DNA of 64,000 bases from Aspidiotus rigidus (Eukaryota > Arthropoda > Insecta > Hemiptera > Diaspididae): positions 62,001-126,000 of the forward strand of contig JAVHKY010000028.1 in assembly GCA_035079385.1 (NCBI GenBank), in the 5' to 3' direction. The translations under genes and the position numbers were made by a program. Shown piece by piece: positions 1 through 11,830 of this stretch (positions within the stretch are counted from its first letter, which is position 1; each line of letters begins with the position of its first letter). The notes under the pieces are model-generated. The model was not told where the DNA came from, made no database searches, and saw only the letters and a list, made by a program, of their open reading frames with translations.

Positions 1-2982
1 CGATTCTCTCCGCACATTTTGAACTGCTCTCTGTTTGACAAACTTTCTTCTGTCGTATAGGTAGTGACCATATGTCTCCTATGTTGAAACTTCTCGGACG
101 TAGAAAGAAAGCTTCGTCTTTCCCGAAACAAGTCGACTTATAATATGTTTAATGATCAAACGACAGAATCGGGCACGAAATCGATTTGTCATTAACATTG
201 ATACCTACGGAAATCACACCATTGACCCTTTAATAATTTCGTTGGAAAAACTTCGGTCGATTTGCCGTGCGGGTATACACGACTTGTTGCTCGCGTTGTC
301 TCGGCCAGCGTGACGCTTTAGTTGTGGCCGAAGTAACATTTCTCAGACGTCACCGCAGATTAAAGTTGTAAGTCGACGTTCGCCTATGTAGTATTTAGAC
401 GATCATTAGGTACTATGCGAATCTTCACCGCTGTTTCAGGTACAGGACAGAAAAAAGGAAAATTACAATCAACATTATCGAAACCAGGCCTACGATTTAA
501 TTAGCCGAACGTCGATTGATTAATGGTTACGCGTGCACATAGTTAATGATGGATATTCAAAATGATGGAAAAACGAAAAGAAAAAGGTAAGAAGAAGTGG
601 GAGAGAGAGAGAGAAAGGCGACCGTCTGAAATGATTTAATTAAGATAGCTAGCGAAGCGATCGTCGAGAATTTTTGAACGGACGTTTACATTATTTTCGA
701 TATATAGGTAATGACTTTCCTATAAAAACTTCTACGACGACTCGTTGCATTATTCGAATAATTTATTAAGAAAAATAATGTATAAATGTACACACCACCC
801 ATTATCAGTTAATATCGGTTTATCAAAAGGAGACCGAAAGAAGACGGAAGGAAACCGTCTCCCGTCTCATTAGAGTCAGTAGCCATTTGTTGACAAGGAA
901 ATAACATTCATTAAAATAATACCAATCGTATCAGGTGTACATTTCGAGCCGAATGTTATTGCTCGTGCGACGGCGGGCATTTCTCTTCACTCAGGTTTCG
1001 TTTAAAATTCGAAGTTTTTTCACGTTTTACTCGTACATCAGTCCAACCTTTATTTTCTAGTGACCAATATTTCAGAAATCATAGTGATGTACAATCAGAG
1101 CCAGATTCGGAGAGGGGGAAGGGTGAGTGCTGTTCTGCGCTTTATGGTGGCTAGGCACAAACTAACTTTTGGCTTTTTGGGGCTGACCCTGGGCCTCATA
1201 AAGCTAAGTTTGATTATTTTTTATCCTACCAAAGAGTGCACGTAAATTCTCCCATAGAGGGCTCAGATTGTTTCACTCTATTCGAAGAGATTTGCATACA
1301 GATCGTAACTTAATTATGTCGACATAATCTTTGACACTCATCCGATAGATTTCTTCTTCCTATACCTCGTTGCTGAAATCTTTTAAATAGTAACTCTTCT
1401 CCTTTTCAATGTATATTCATAATCCATTGAGCGTTGGCACCATTACTCTGTCCTCGGATTGGTTCATCATTTTAGAGAGAGCTCTGGTTGTTCGGTGCAT
1501 GTTGTCAACATTGGTTTAATGGACAGGAATCACATTGATGGAGTTTCCACGTTCTTAAAAATTGATCCAAAAAGAAAGTATAAATACATACTCGATTGCT
1601 CGGCTACACGGAGGTTTTGAATGAAATGTGTGAGAAAACTTTCATTTCATGGATGAAACCCTCGCTTATCAATTTTCAATCTGAGTACAAACAGCTCTCC
1701 GTAGTCGTCAATTATCATGGTTAATGAAAACTTTGCCGCGTACCACAAGTTTCCTTTTCACCGATAGATTTCACCGAGTAATTTTTTGTCATTCGAATAG
1801 GTTCGCGTAGACTTCCAGAAACAATTATTATCGTGGTACTTAGATAAATGAAAAATCAGATTACCAATAACATGCACTTCATGTGCCTACCGACGATCTC
1901 ATTACTTCAAATATCAGAAATAACTTTTAAATTCCTCACTCTTCACCATTGGCCGATAAATCAGCGAACAACATTTATAACTATTCGATGTTAGTCTAAG
2001 TGAACATGTATTATAAATGCAAATTTAAAAGTTTGTAATTATATTGCTAAGTCTGGATCGCTCGGTTCGCATTATCATAAATAGTTGCACGTGAGAATAA
2101 AAACATATACGCGCAAGACAACGAGTGTATAACATAAATTACATTCCTATACTAAACATCGCGTCAAGTTTTTCGCTTTTTCTTTTGATATCTTCCTCTT
2201 TTTTCTTTCTTTTTTTTTTTTTTTTTGTTCCTTTCAATGTATTTCATTTTTTTTTCCTTTTTTCAAGTGTCTTCGGGCTATACACTTTTAGAAAAACGGC
2301 TTTACTTGCGCCTAGATATGCTACGATATAGTATAATTTAAATTTGAAACGATTAGTTTACTCATTATTTCTCAATTTAAAATTGTAAAAAAGTTGTTAC
2401 ATACGTAGCGAGAAAATATTTCCTACTTTATAACTCTCTCTCCCACTCTTCAAGTTGTTACGCTCTGGAAAATAAGTTAAAACGCTGACAGCACACATTT
2501 TAATAAAACGCCAACGCCCGACGGAAGCTTGGGAAAGGCACAGATTATTATACCTTTTGATATTGAGAAACTCGAAGTCAGGTGATTGAAAAAAAAAAAA
2601 ACTAATTTCATTGAACATCTTTTGCTATTTCAATGCAAGGTACCTAGAGAATTTTTCAAGTGGAAGTGGAGGTTGGACGAGAAAATTTCCCTGGGTACAA
2701 AAATGTGGCAAGGCTACCTTTCGGGTACAAAAGTGCAGGAACGAAAGAATGTGAGCCAATTGAAGGAGCCAAATTCGATCGTTGAGGCATCTTCAAAGAA
2801 TGGAAAATACCCGGCTACCTAAGCAGATCCTATACGGCTAGCTAGATTATGGCTGGAGGGCTCAAACAGGACAGACTCAACGATATAGAGATATGATCCA
2901 TGTGAGTTTAAAGAATGTCAGGATAAGCCATGGCTAGGGAACACTCTGTAAGAATCGTGTAACGTCGAGAGCAATCACTCAC
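1..2982. other. Gene-poor unique DNA, no supported gene
   Basis: AT-rich sequence with short chance ORFs only. A T-rich low-complexity tract lies at about 2,190-2,265. I see no splice-bounded coding segment, RNA gene or transposon terminus that I can support. A fragmentary or non-coding relic could be missed by eye. Confidence 0.5.
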
Positions 2983-3078
2983 CAAAATGGCGGGATCTTC
3001 CATCGGCAACACCAAACCGAACTCACGCCTGACCTGTATCAGGAAGGTGCGCACGGTCTGAACTGCCGAGCCACGCAA
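2983..3078 (-). CDS. Candidate internal exon, unidentified protein
   Basis: A 96-base segment open in one frame on the minus strand, giving 32 codons. A pyrimidine-rich acceptor ending CCTAG precedes it and a GTGAGT donor follows the codon TTG. The peptide begins LRGSAVQTVR and contains FLIQVRREFGLVLP. That pattern loosely recalls the helix after the phosphopantetheine serine of carrier-protein domains (G-x-S followed by a V-R-x-x-F-G helix), but over so few residues this is only a hint. No neighbouring exon of the same gene was found, and a dispersed repeat begins within about 150 bases upstream of the exon. It could be a real host exon, an exon remnant or chance. Confidence 0.35.
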
Positions 3079-3229
3079 CTAGGCGCACAGAGAGTAGAGA
3101 TGAAGAGTGGATCCTCGAATCCGGAGTCGGAAGAGTACTTGAAAAAATTTTGACTCCTCAAATAAAGAAGAATCCATCATCGAAATAGAAATATAGGGGT
3201 GTCCTCCCTAGAAATCGGTTTCCTGATAA

Positions 3230-4600
3230 TCATTCTAACAGGGAACCAGTTTTATCGGAATGCTTTTCGGAAAAAACGTCCGCCGTCCAGCCGGCCGGCA
3301 AAGCTCGGAGCTCGAAAATTTTCCAAGTTCCCATCCTATCATATATAGCTTGGGGCGGAGCCTGTGACGTTACAGTTCGATGACGTAATGGGTCAGCCTT
3401 ATGACGCAACACTGATCCAGATTAGGAAAATTGCGGTCAAAACCCTGAAGAAAATGTTATCGAGAAGGGCCCATATTTTTATGTACAATTGTTTTACAAA
3501 GAAAAAAAAACAAAAAAGTTTTTCCTTTGAAAAACATGTTGTTTTGTGAAAACATGCCTGTTACAGTTTGGTAGATAAATTTCTGCCAAATTTTGAATCA
3601 GTGATCCAAAACATGACAAAAATAATAACATTTTCGCGAAAAAAATGAAAAAAACATATTTTTTCCTCGAAAAACATGTTTTTTTGGTGAAAAAACATGT
3701 TTTTTTGGTGAAAAACATGTTAGTTGAAGTTGTACGATAAAACTGCTACCATATTCGGTTTCTGCGACCCAAAAAACAGGTATACTCGAAGTCCTGAAGT
3801 TTTGGCCGCAAAAAATTATTTCTGGACCAGTGTGATGACGTCACGATCTGATGACGTCATAGATCAGTTTTTTTCAAGTTCCCCTCCGAGTTCCAGGCCT
3901 GTGACATCACAATATACGTTTTTCCGATCTCATGTTCCCCATGGAGGAGGTCCCCTGCCACCCCTCGTTCAACACCGTTAAAGAACCCGTGTTTCTAAGT
4001 CCCCCTCCCATCGTATACAGATTGGAGACCGAAATTTCAACAGGGAACCTGTTTTATTGGTGGATTGTTCGGAAAAAACGTCCGCCTTCCACCGGCCGGC
4101 CGGCAAAGCCCAGAGCTCGAAAATTTTCCAAATCCCCCTCCTATCATGTATATCTCGGAGTTCGAAAATTTTTACAAGTCCCATCCTACAATATATAGCT
4201 AGGGAGGGCGGGGTCTGTGATATCACAGTTTGATGACGTCGGAGGTTAGCCTTATGATGTCACAATCTGATGACGTCATAGATCAGTTTTTCCAAGTCTC
4301 ATCCTATCATATATAGCTCCAAAGTCGTCATAGATCAGCCTTATAACGTCACAATCTGATGAAGTCGTAGATCCCTCATAAAACAGGTTTGCCACCCCTC
4401 GTTTAACTCCCTTAAAGAACTCGAGAGTTTTTTTCCAAGTCTTTCTCCTACCATATGTAGCTCCAAAGTTCAAGCCTATGGCGTCACAATTTGATGACGT
4501 CGTAGGTCAGGCCTGTGATGTCACAATACAATGACGTAATACATTTTTCAGATCCCACGTGCCCCATAAAACAGGTTCCCTGACACCTTTCGTTTCACTC
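3230..4600. repeat. Dispersed repeat rich in TGACGTCA palindromes
   Basis: Two related units (about 3,240-3,410 and 4,040-4,260) share a block with CGGAAAAAACGTCCGCC, a GGCCGG-rich stretch, then AAATTTTCCAAGTCCC, CCTATCATATATAGCTC and a run of CRE-like palindromes (ATGACGTCA and variants) at about 3,836, 3,850, 4,233, 4,270, 4,348, 4,492 and 4,530. Relatives occur near 30.9, 43.7, 51.9, 60.0 and 62.4 kb, so this is an interspersed family. No protein-coding capacity is evident. Confidence 0.65.
3625..3722. repeat. Short tandem repeat with ACATGT palindromes
   Basis: Units of about 24 bases, each containing GAAAAACATGTTTTTTTGG, are repeated three times within the larger repeat, with a looser copy near 3,530. 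The palindromic ACATGT flanked by A and T runs gives small hairpins. No coding function. Confidence 0.5.
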
Positions 4601-6826
4601 CGTTAATGAACCCATGACTTTTGAGAAGAATTTCGATACCGGTAGTCTGTCTGTTCTGGAGACAAGTATTTGTATGATGGAAGAAAAATTGACGAAAAAG
4701 CTCTACACGAGATGTCCGCAACAATTTGAAACCAGCTGCTATATTGTGGTAATTTATGAACAGCCGATCTGTAGTGCTCAGGAAATGTACGTTGATCGTT
4801 TTCCCGCTCGAGTCTTACTCAAAATTAACCATACACCGACGTCGATATACTTACAAAAGTGATATCATGAAAAATTAAGTTAGCTATGCAGAAAAAGGGG
4901 ACTATCAAGAGATTCAAAATTTTGAGTAACTTACGTAGAAAAAATCGAGAGGTAATTTATAATAGATAATGCAAGCAAAGGGTGCAGTGCCACTGATGGT
5001 ACATTAGTAGTACAGTAGAAGAAGATACGAAAAAAGTCAAACTACGAGTATATATTTTGGTGTCCCTGATTCTGTATCTGAAATAACATATTAAAAGTCG
5101 AGACCCTCACTGGATGGCTAGCGAAGCTCTGATACGTTCTTTCCCCCTAAAATCAATATTTAGAGTTCTGTGAGGACGAGAGAAAAACTTTCCATACAAA
5201 AAATGTTCCTCGTAGAATTTCTTACAAGACAGACTATTTCACTGTTAGCCCAAATCTAACCTTCAGCCTAGAAAGTTCATTTGAGTAGTCTAATACCATG
5301 TTTTTCGCGAGATTTTTGAAGTTATTGCCCAATACGTAGAAATCGATCTCAACATTTATTCTACCGAAAGTACAGTCCAATTTGAGCACTGCCTACACGT
5401 AAAACTAAATCAATGCAGTCGAAGAATTTTTTTATATTATCATACTTCTATATTTGGTCTATATTTTTCAAAAAGTAAAGTTGACTTGTTGTGCTCGTTG
5501 GATTTGTCTCGCCATGCGTCACTGAGGGTGGTGACTAATGAACTAAATCAACCGAGGATTTGCGTCATTCGAAGTCTTGCTCGCGATTGCGTCGACCCCC
5601 TCAATATAAAGAATATATTTAGAAAGAGATTATCATCGGTACAGCAGAAACAGACTACGGAAAAATTGAAGCAAAAACTATACGTGTACAAAATATATTT
5701 CTTCTGCAATGTAATTTGACGCAAGAACACAGAGAAAGCAATACCTGAATATGTCAGGAAAGTTTCTAGTAGGTAGTCTTCGAATACAAAAAACGTTCAC
5801 GATGACCTAAGTTACAGACTTTTTTTTAGAATTGAAGTCTATGTAAGTAGTATGAATGCTTTGAGCGACTGCTATCTCAAGCATCCCGCAGAATACAGAC
5901 TTAGAAGCGAGTACGACGAGTAAACTAATGTCTCTTCCTAACTTATACTTTTTTTACTAGGTATTAGAAAAGAGTGAGTATTCTTTATCGTAGTAGTGAA
6001 AAATAATTATCATACCAGATAAAACGAAAATATGTTCTTTCAAAGTATAACCCTCTCCATTCTGTTATATTATTTGTTTTCAGCTTCTCTTCTGTTTCAT
6101 TTTCTTATTATAAATCGTCCAAAATAATGTGTAAGATGCGTGCCTACGTTTTAAGGCAGGTTTACGCGTGTATACGAGTCCGTATACAAAGGATGGGACG
6201 CCACAGTTATGACGCTTTTAATTTACGATCGAGTCGTCGGCGTGAAATTGGGATTCGCGCGTGACTTTTTGAAGTAATCTTTATACGCGATATCCCCAGC
6301 CCAAATAAATGTTAATAGGCTACTTGAAAATAAGCCCAACAACATGACTTGTCTCCTTAATTTGTCGCAGCGCATGTCGTCCGTTATTTTTTTTTTTTTC
6401 ATTCTCGTTCAAATCCCGTAGTCAAAATTAAGCACGTAGTTCTCGAAATTGTCTTAGAATGTGCGCCTATATAAACGTCTGTAATTTTATTTTCTCCACG
6501 ATTCGAACGAGAATAGTAAAAAATTAACGCTTATACTTCGTACTGCGAAACGTGGCGAGCTTAGTTCTATTATCAACCTAAAATTGTGTGATCATAATAT
6601 GGAATGGAATACTTCCCCCTCTAAAAAAAAAAAAAAAAAAAAAAAAAACACCACTTTGTTGATCTCACCGGTTTTGAGTGATAATTTGACAAAATGTTAA
6701 AACAGAAACGGGTACAGATCTAGTACAGTTTATACAGCATGAATCAACGAACAGAATCCCAGTGTGGAAACCGCCCGGTGGTTGTGCACACCTGATTTAG
6801 AATGATGAGTGTAAAAAATTGACCAA
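4601..6826. other. No supported gene; poly-A tract
   Basis: Unique AT-rich sequence with only chance ORFs. A run of about 25 adenines near 6,622-6,648 could be a retroposon tail or a microsatellite, but no retroposon body is recognisable before it. Confidence 0.45.
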
Positions 6827-6906
6827 ATGAAATTGTAGTGACGCGGATATTCGAAAGGGTAACACAAGAAGAGATGCAAAAAGACCGCACGAAAAATTGA
6901 AAACAC

Positions 6907-6952
6907 GAGCGCTTTCGGCTAATCAGCCATTCTCGAAGTGTGGAAAGCGACT
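6907..6952 (-). ncRNA. Hammerhead-like fold in PLE copy 1 pseudo-LTR
   Basis: The minus strand shows a four-base stem (GGCT, loop GATT, AGCC) followed by GAAA and the self-complementary AGCGCT plus C. This matches stem II, GAAA and stem III of a type I hammerhead. The stem I arms ACAC and GTGT can pair. The CUGANGA box is degenerate (about CGAGAA), so cleavage activity is doubtful. Confidence 0.35.
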
Positions 6953-7029
6953 AACCCCAGCACCAACGAGAACAAGCGATATCGAGCGAAATCATGACCG
7001 ACGCTACGAGTCATCGTAGTGTGAATCAT

Positions 7030-9351
7030 TCCCGTAGACTAATTCGATCAATCCTCCTTCAGGAATGTACCTGTTCAAAACGGTAACGCTACTATTATTC
7101 TGATGATGGAGGATTTCTATTTCCGCGAGAGCCACAAGCTTGAAGTAAGAGTTTTCCATATGAAGGAGGACTTCGGACCCCTCTTTAAAATTGTGACCAT
7201 TTTCGATCGAATGATCAGCAAAGGCTGACTCCCCTACTTTCTTTTTTCATGTTCGTCAACTCTAATTTGGAGCTGACGGCTGGTCATTCCTCTATAGACG
7301 CTAGGGCAATCTCCATAAGCCACCCGATAAACCCCTCCCCTCTCGGCCACCGGGATAGGGTCCTTTGGTTTGACGAAAAGGCTCGTAACCGTGTTGGTAT
7401 TATAGTAGGCCGGCCGAAAACCGAAGGGGCGGAGGATACGGCCCAACTCCAATGAAAACGTGCCCAGAAACGGAAGCTTAATCCACCGTTTCCTACCGTA
7501 AATCCCGGGGGAGGGAGGTCGTAGAGTCAAGGCATTTCCTTGTGAGCCTCCTACGAACCATTAGGTCAACATCGATCCTGACCTGGTTGACTCTAGCCAG
7601 GTGCTTTATAGTCATTAATTCTTTCTGAAAAGCGGCTTGACTCAATGGGATATGAGTCAAGCGATGTATTAGGCTATTAAACGTAGCAACTTTGTGGGCA
7701 ACAGGTACGAATGACGACCCGTGGATAGTAATATCGGTCGAGGTATTTTTTCTGTAAATACCAAATTGATGGACGCCGTCTGTGACGGAAATAGACAAGT
7801 CCAGAAAGTTTATAACGGAGCCACCAACTTCCAATGTAAATTTTATGAAGGGTAAAGGCAATTTAAATAATGAAGAAACTCGCTAAGGAGTTCTGTTGGA
7901 CCGGTCCACGCACACAAAACGTCGTCAACGTACCTGTGCCAATAGTGTATATGACTCACAAACACCTGGCCTGAAGAGAACAGGTCGCCCTCAAATTTCG
8001 ACATACAAACTTCCGAAATAAGAGAACCCAAAGGAGAACCAATAGGGATCTCCACTTCCTCAGGGAACTCGTAGAATTTATCATTAAATTTACAAAAGTT
8101 CGGGAGCCAACAGACCCTCAACAGGTCAAAGAATTCAGCCATTTCCTCATGCGGGACGCCAGATATTACAAGTAACTCAACCATCCGCTGCATAGTAGCA
8201 GCCTTTGGGATGTTGGGAAATAACCCCACCACATCGAAGGAACATAAAGTTACGCCTTGAGGGAGGGAAACATCCTTCAGGTAGTTAGCGAGGGTACATG
8301 AATTCAATAGGGAATGAGTAGACTCGAACTCCACTCTAGACTTGAACCAGCGATCGAGAAATTTCGCAAGGGAGTAGGTCAGTGATCCAACAAAAGAGAC
8401 CACGGGTCGCATAGGTGCACCTTCCTTATGAATTTTTGGCAATCCGTAAAGGAGGGGAGGAACGGGGTTAGGTTCTAAAATGCCTTTTTTGGTTAGAGGT
8501 TTCTTAATGACGAAATTACAATTATTAACAAGAAACCTAACCTCTTTTACAAAGTTAGGAAAGTTGAACTGGGCATTTTCCTGGGCTCCGCATTGACTGA
8601 GCACATCGTGGACCTTGGAAGTGTAAGAAGACTTCTCCACGACCACCACGGCATTCCCTTTGTCAGCTTTTGTGACAAATAACCCAGCCTCCCTAATCTT
8701 CCTCTTCATGCCTTTAATCAATTCACTCCCAGCATTACTTATGCTGAGGAGGGGAGTGTTTCGGACCATCTCGGCACATTTTTCTTTGACATTAACACCA
8801 GAGCCTATTTTTACTGTAAGATCACCCACAACGTTAGCCAAAGTCTCCTGATTTTTAAGAGGGGGCAACCCAAACTTCAGACCCTTCTCCAGGAGGGATA
8901 ATTCATCCTCATTGAATTCGGTTTCACTGTAATTTATGACACGTTGCTGAAATTGCTGGATGGTACCATCACCGATACGATCTTTTTCACTAGCCAAAGC
9001 TTTAGAATTGAGGAGGGAGGCAAGTTTACGAGTCTTCCTATTCCTTAACTTAAGCTCAAAAGTGCGGCGAGCGTCATTAACGGAGCGAATAAATGGATCG
9101 AACTCACCATGATGAAGCAGATCAGAAAGCCGGGAGTGGACCAGAAGGTTGAGCCTCGTGGTAACGCTGAGGTGACCGTACCACCTCCTTAGCTCAGTAC
9201 GTATCCATTTCTTGGTCATAAACTTTTCCAAGGTTTTAGTAGTAGAAACACAATCCGAATAGAACCGAAATTTAACGAAGAGACATTTTCGCAAGAACCA
9301 AATGTGAGAATAATAGGAAACGCGCTGGGTCCGAAACTTCCGGAACAGAAT
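7030..9351 (-). pseudogene. PLE reverse transcriptase / GIY-YIG ORF, frameshifted
   Basis: The frame is open from about 9,351 (first ATG 9,294) to 7,843. It contains ADKGNAVVV, RT motif A (CSFDVVGLFPN), motif B (IPIGSPLGSLIS) and motif C (HRYVDDVL). A one-base loss near 7,850 shifts the frame to a piece ending at 7,493, and another shift near 7,505 leads to the GIY-YIG piece (GVYRVAYGDC ... YRGMTSRQ) that stops at 7,234. The rest of the nuclease tail (HFDDS-type end) runs to about 7,030. The enzyme would copy element RNA at a nicked target. All RT catalytic motifs survive, but the chain cannot be made in one piece. The membership in PLE is clear; activity is not expected. Confidence 0.85.
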
Positions 9352-9814
9352 AGCTGATTAGCCGAAAGCGCGCTCGTATTTTCAATTTTTCGTGGGGTCT
9401 TTTTGCATCTCTTCTTGTGTTACTCTTTCGAGTATCCTCGTCATTATGAATGACCGTAGCTTTATACAGAAACGTATTGATTCGATGAAGTTGTAGTCCC
9501 GATCTATAAGTTCAGATAAAATCGTGAACAGTAAATGAAATTGGGACCTCTTACGTACCAGGCGCGGACATTGAAATTACTCTGGTACTGATAAGTGCAA
9601 AAATTTGTAAGAATTTTCCTTATCTTTTGTACTCAGACTCTAATTATATTGAGGGAGAGATACTCCAAGGAGTAATCGTGAATTGCAAATACCGCAGAAA
9701 GAATAAATTTGAACAATACCTACGCCAGCGTTTGTGGTTCACCAACCATCATCCAGCAACATATGAAAGCAACTAACCCTTTAAGGACTGAAAATCAGAA
9801 CATCCACAGACATT

Positions 9815-10115
9815 AACACTGAACTAAAAAGTTTGGTGAATCATTTCGATACTAGTTCGATGCGTTCAAGTACGAATTTTCCCTGAGAAGAAGGACTCCC
9901 AACCCTTCCCTGAAACTGTGACCACTGGTGATTAGATGGTTCGCAGAAGCCGATTCTCCTACGTTTTCTTTTTCCCAAGCTTCGTCGACCACTCTAATTT
10001 TAGATTGGCAACTGGCCTGAACACCACACTCTTCTTAACCAGCGGAACAGGGCCCTTCAAAGCTTGCGACAAACAATCCCTTACAATAACAGAGTAAAAT
10101 CCTTCTCCAATAACG
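9815..10115 (-). pseudogene. Penelope-like element 3' fragment
   Basis: On the minus strand the frame reads FYSVIVRDCL ... LKGPVPLV, matching the linker before GIY-YIG in the other copies. It then jumps to NLKLEW and, in shifted frames, to pieces equivalent to the ESAFADHL and SFREG regions. The GVYK...GETGR core has been lost. This is a 5'-truncated, internally deleted relic a few hundred bases from copy 1. Confidence 0.6.
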
Positions 10116-10589
10116 TAAAACTCTCCTATTTGTGTTTTCCTCCTCCTTAGGGACTGTAAGTAATGTCCTGCTCTGATGATTTCACACCCTAATGATTGTG
10201 ATTTTTTCAAGTTCCTCATCTTCTACCTTATTTGACCCTCTAAGTATATCGATCACGTCACGCTATTCTTCAAGTAATGTTTTGTCTTCAGAACCAATTA
10301 ACCAAGTTTGAATCTAGATCAAAGACATTACGTGAGACTCAACTTGTAGAGGATTAGCCTAGCTCAAGTCTTTCTCTTTGATTAGCTTACGCCAGTTATT
10401 GTCTAGCTTTTACTCGTACGCCCAGAGGACAAAATTAAAGTTGAAGTAAATTTCTCCACTTCATGAGAAAACATCGATTCATGTACACGTCTTTGGGCGT
10501 TTGCGCTCGCTCGCCTCCCTACTTGGTCTACTTTTAGTCTAGTGAACAATATTTTAGGCTAACTGGCAATCGGGGCTAACTCGTTAGTC

Positions 10590-11580
10590 TAGGGCCTAAT
10601 GAAATGAAGACCATCTAGCTTTTTTTTTTTTGGGGGGGGGGGGGGACTTACTATAGCAGCCTAGTATAGTCCCAGTATAATGAAAGCTGCGGAAGCCGAA
10701 ATTTTTCCCAAGTTCCGAAAATAGGTTAAGGTCATTGATGACGTCATAAAGCGTGACGTTATTTCTAACTGACCGTCAGCCCAAAGACATATACGTGTCA
10801 ATCTAGCTTGAAATTTCATATTTATAGCCTAGCCCAAAGGTTCAGAGCTAAACCTCTCTGTGGGCCCACCTTCACGGAGGTTACCATCCTTCGTAAAGGA
10901 TCGAAAGTCGAAATCTTTTCGAGTCCTTAAATAGGTTATAACTCAATGATGACGTCAAAAAGATTGACGCGGACGTTTTGTGAGGATGTGATGCCTATTG
11001 CTACACATGAGTGCCCCTTTGGACCGACCTCGTGTTTAATCTACGACTCCATCCTAGCCAGAGACTCCCTAGTTATAGCCTGGCTTTAAGGCTTACAGCT
11101 CAAAATTTCTCCACCTCGAGATTTAGCGCTCAAAATTTGTTGAATCCTTCCTTCATAGAGATTCATAGCTCCTAATTTCTCCTATCCTCCCGTATGGAAG
11201 ATCGAAACACGTAATCTCTCCAAATCCCTAAATTGGCCCAGGGCCATTGAAAACGTCACAAATATCGGACGTTTTCGGAGAATTTAACCCCCCTTACGCG
11301 AAATTATTAGTCTCGTCATAACGAGTCTTGACCTAAAATTCTCTCACAAGACCAGCCTAAGTTTAGCCTAGGAATCCATCTTAGTCTAAAACCTAGCTTC
11401 TAGGTTCGTTTCCTTTCTTTACAGAGGTTCAGAGCACGTTTAAGTCCTTCTTTTTCAAAGGTTCATAGTTTGAACTTTTCTCAAGTTCCCTCTATAGAGA
11501 ATTGGACCTCGATATTTTTTCAAGTCCCTGAGTAAGGACAGGATCCTTAATGACGTCACAGATGTTTTCTCAGGATACTT
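10590..11580 (+). repeat. Degenerate repeat units with TGACGTCA sites
   Basis: Four diverged copies of a module start near 10,690, 10,896, 11,205 and 11,503 (spacing about 200-310 bases). Each runs from a GAAATCTTT-like start through AAGTCCCTAAATAGG to an ATTGATGACGTCA-type palindrome, often followed by a second GACGTT. A G homopolymer lies near 10,633. A minus-strand relative lies at 21.6 kb. The short ORFs here are not supported. Confidence 0.55.
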
Positions 11581-11830
11581 TTCTCCTAAACAAATTAAAT
11601 GGGGGTTTTTTCGCTGAGACAAGTTCCCTAACAGGTGATCAGAAAGGGGGTACAAATCACGTTAATTTGAACTCTTCGACTTTCCTGCTTACTGCTTCGG
11701 CCAGGAACTTCCAAATGGAGGATTTGGACCTATTTTCCCTGATCAGATTACGATGCGAGTTAATTTCTGTAAAATTATTCATTCAGTCGGAGTCCTTCCT
11801 CCATAGGAGTAGGAAATCTATACATTAAAT

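Larger units (their letters stand above)
6840..9484 (-). mobile_element. Penelope-like retrotransposon, copy 1
   Basis: A nearly full-length PLE read on the minus strand, about 2.6 kb. It is flanked by an imperfect 13-base duplication at 6,827-6,839 and 9,485-9,497 (ATGAAATTGTAGT and ATGAAGTTGTAGT). Its 3' pseudo-LTR (6,840 to about 6,940) is repeated in inverted orientation at its 5' side (about 9,357-9,484). That inverted tail runs on through a start codon (MNDRSFIQKR at 9,451) for some 35 bases before the duplication. The body encodes an RT and a GIY-YIG nuclease, both frame-broken. The clear ends make this a good reference for the lineage. Confidence 0.85.
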
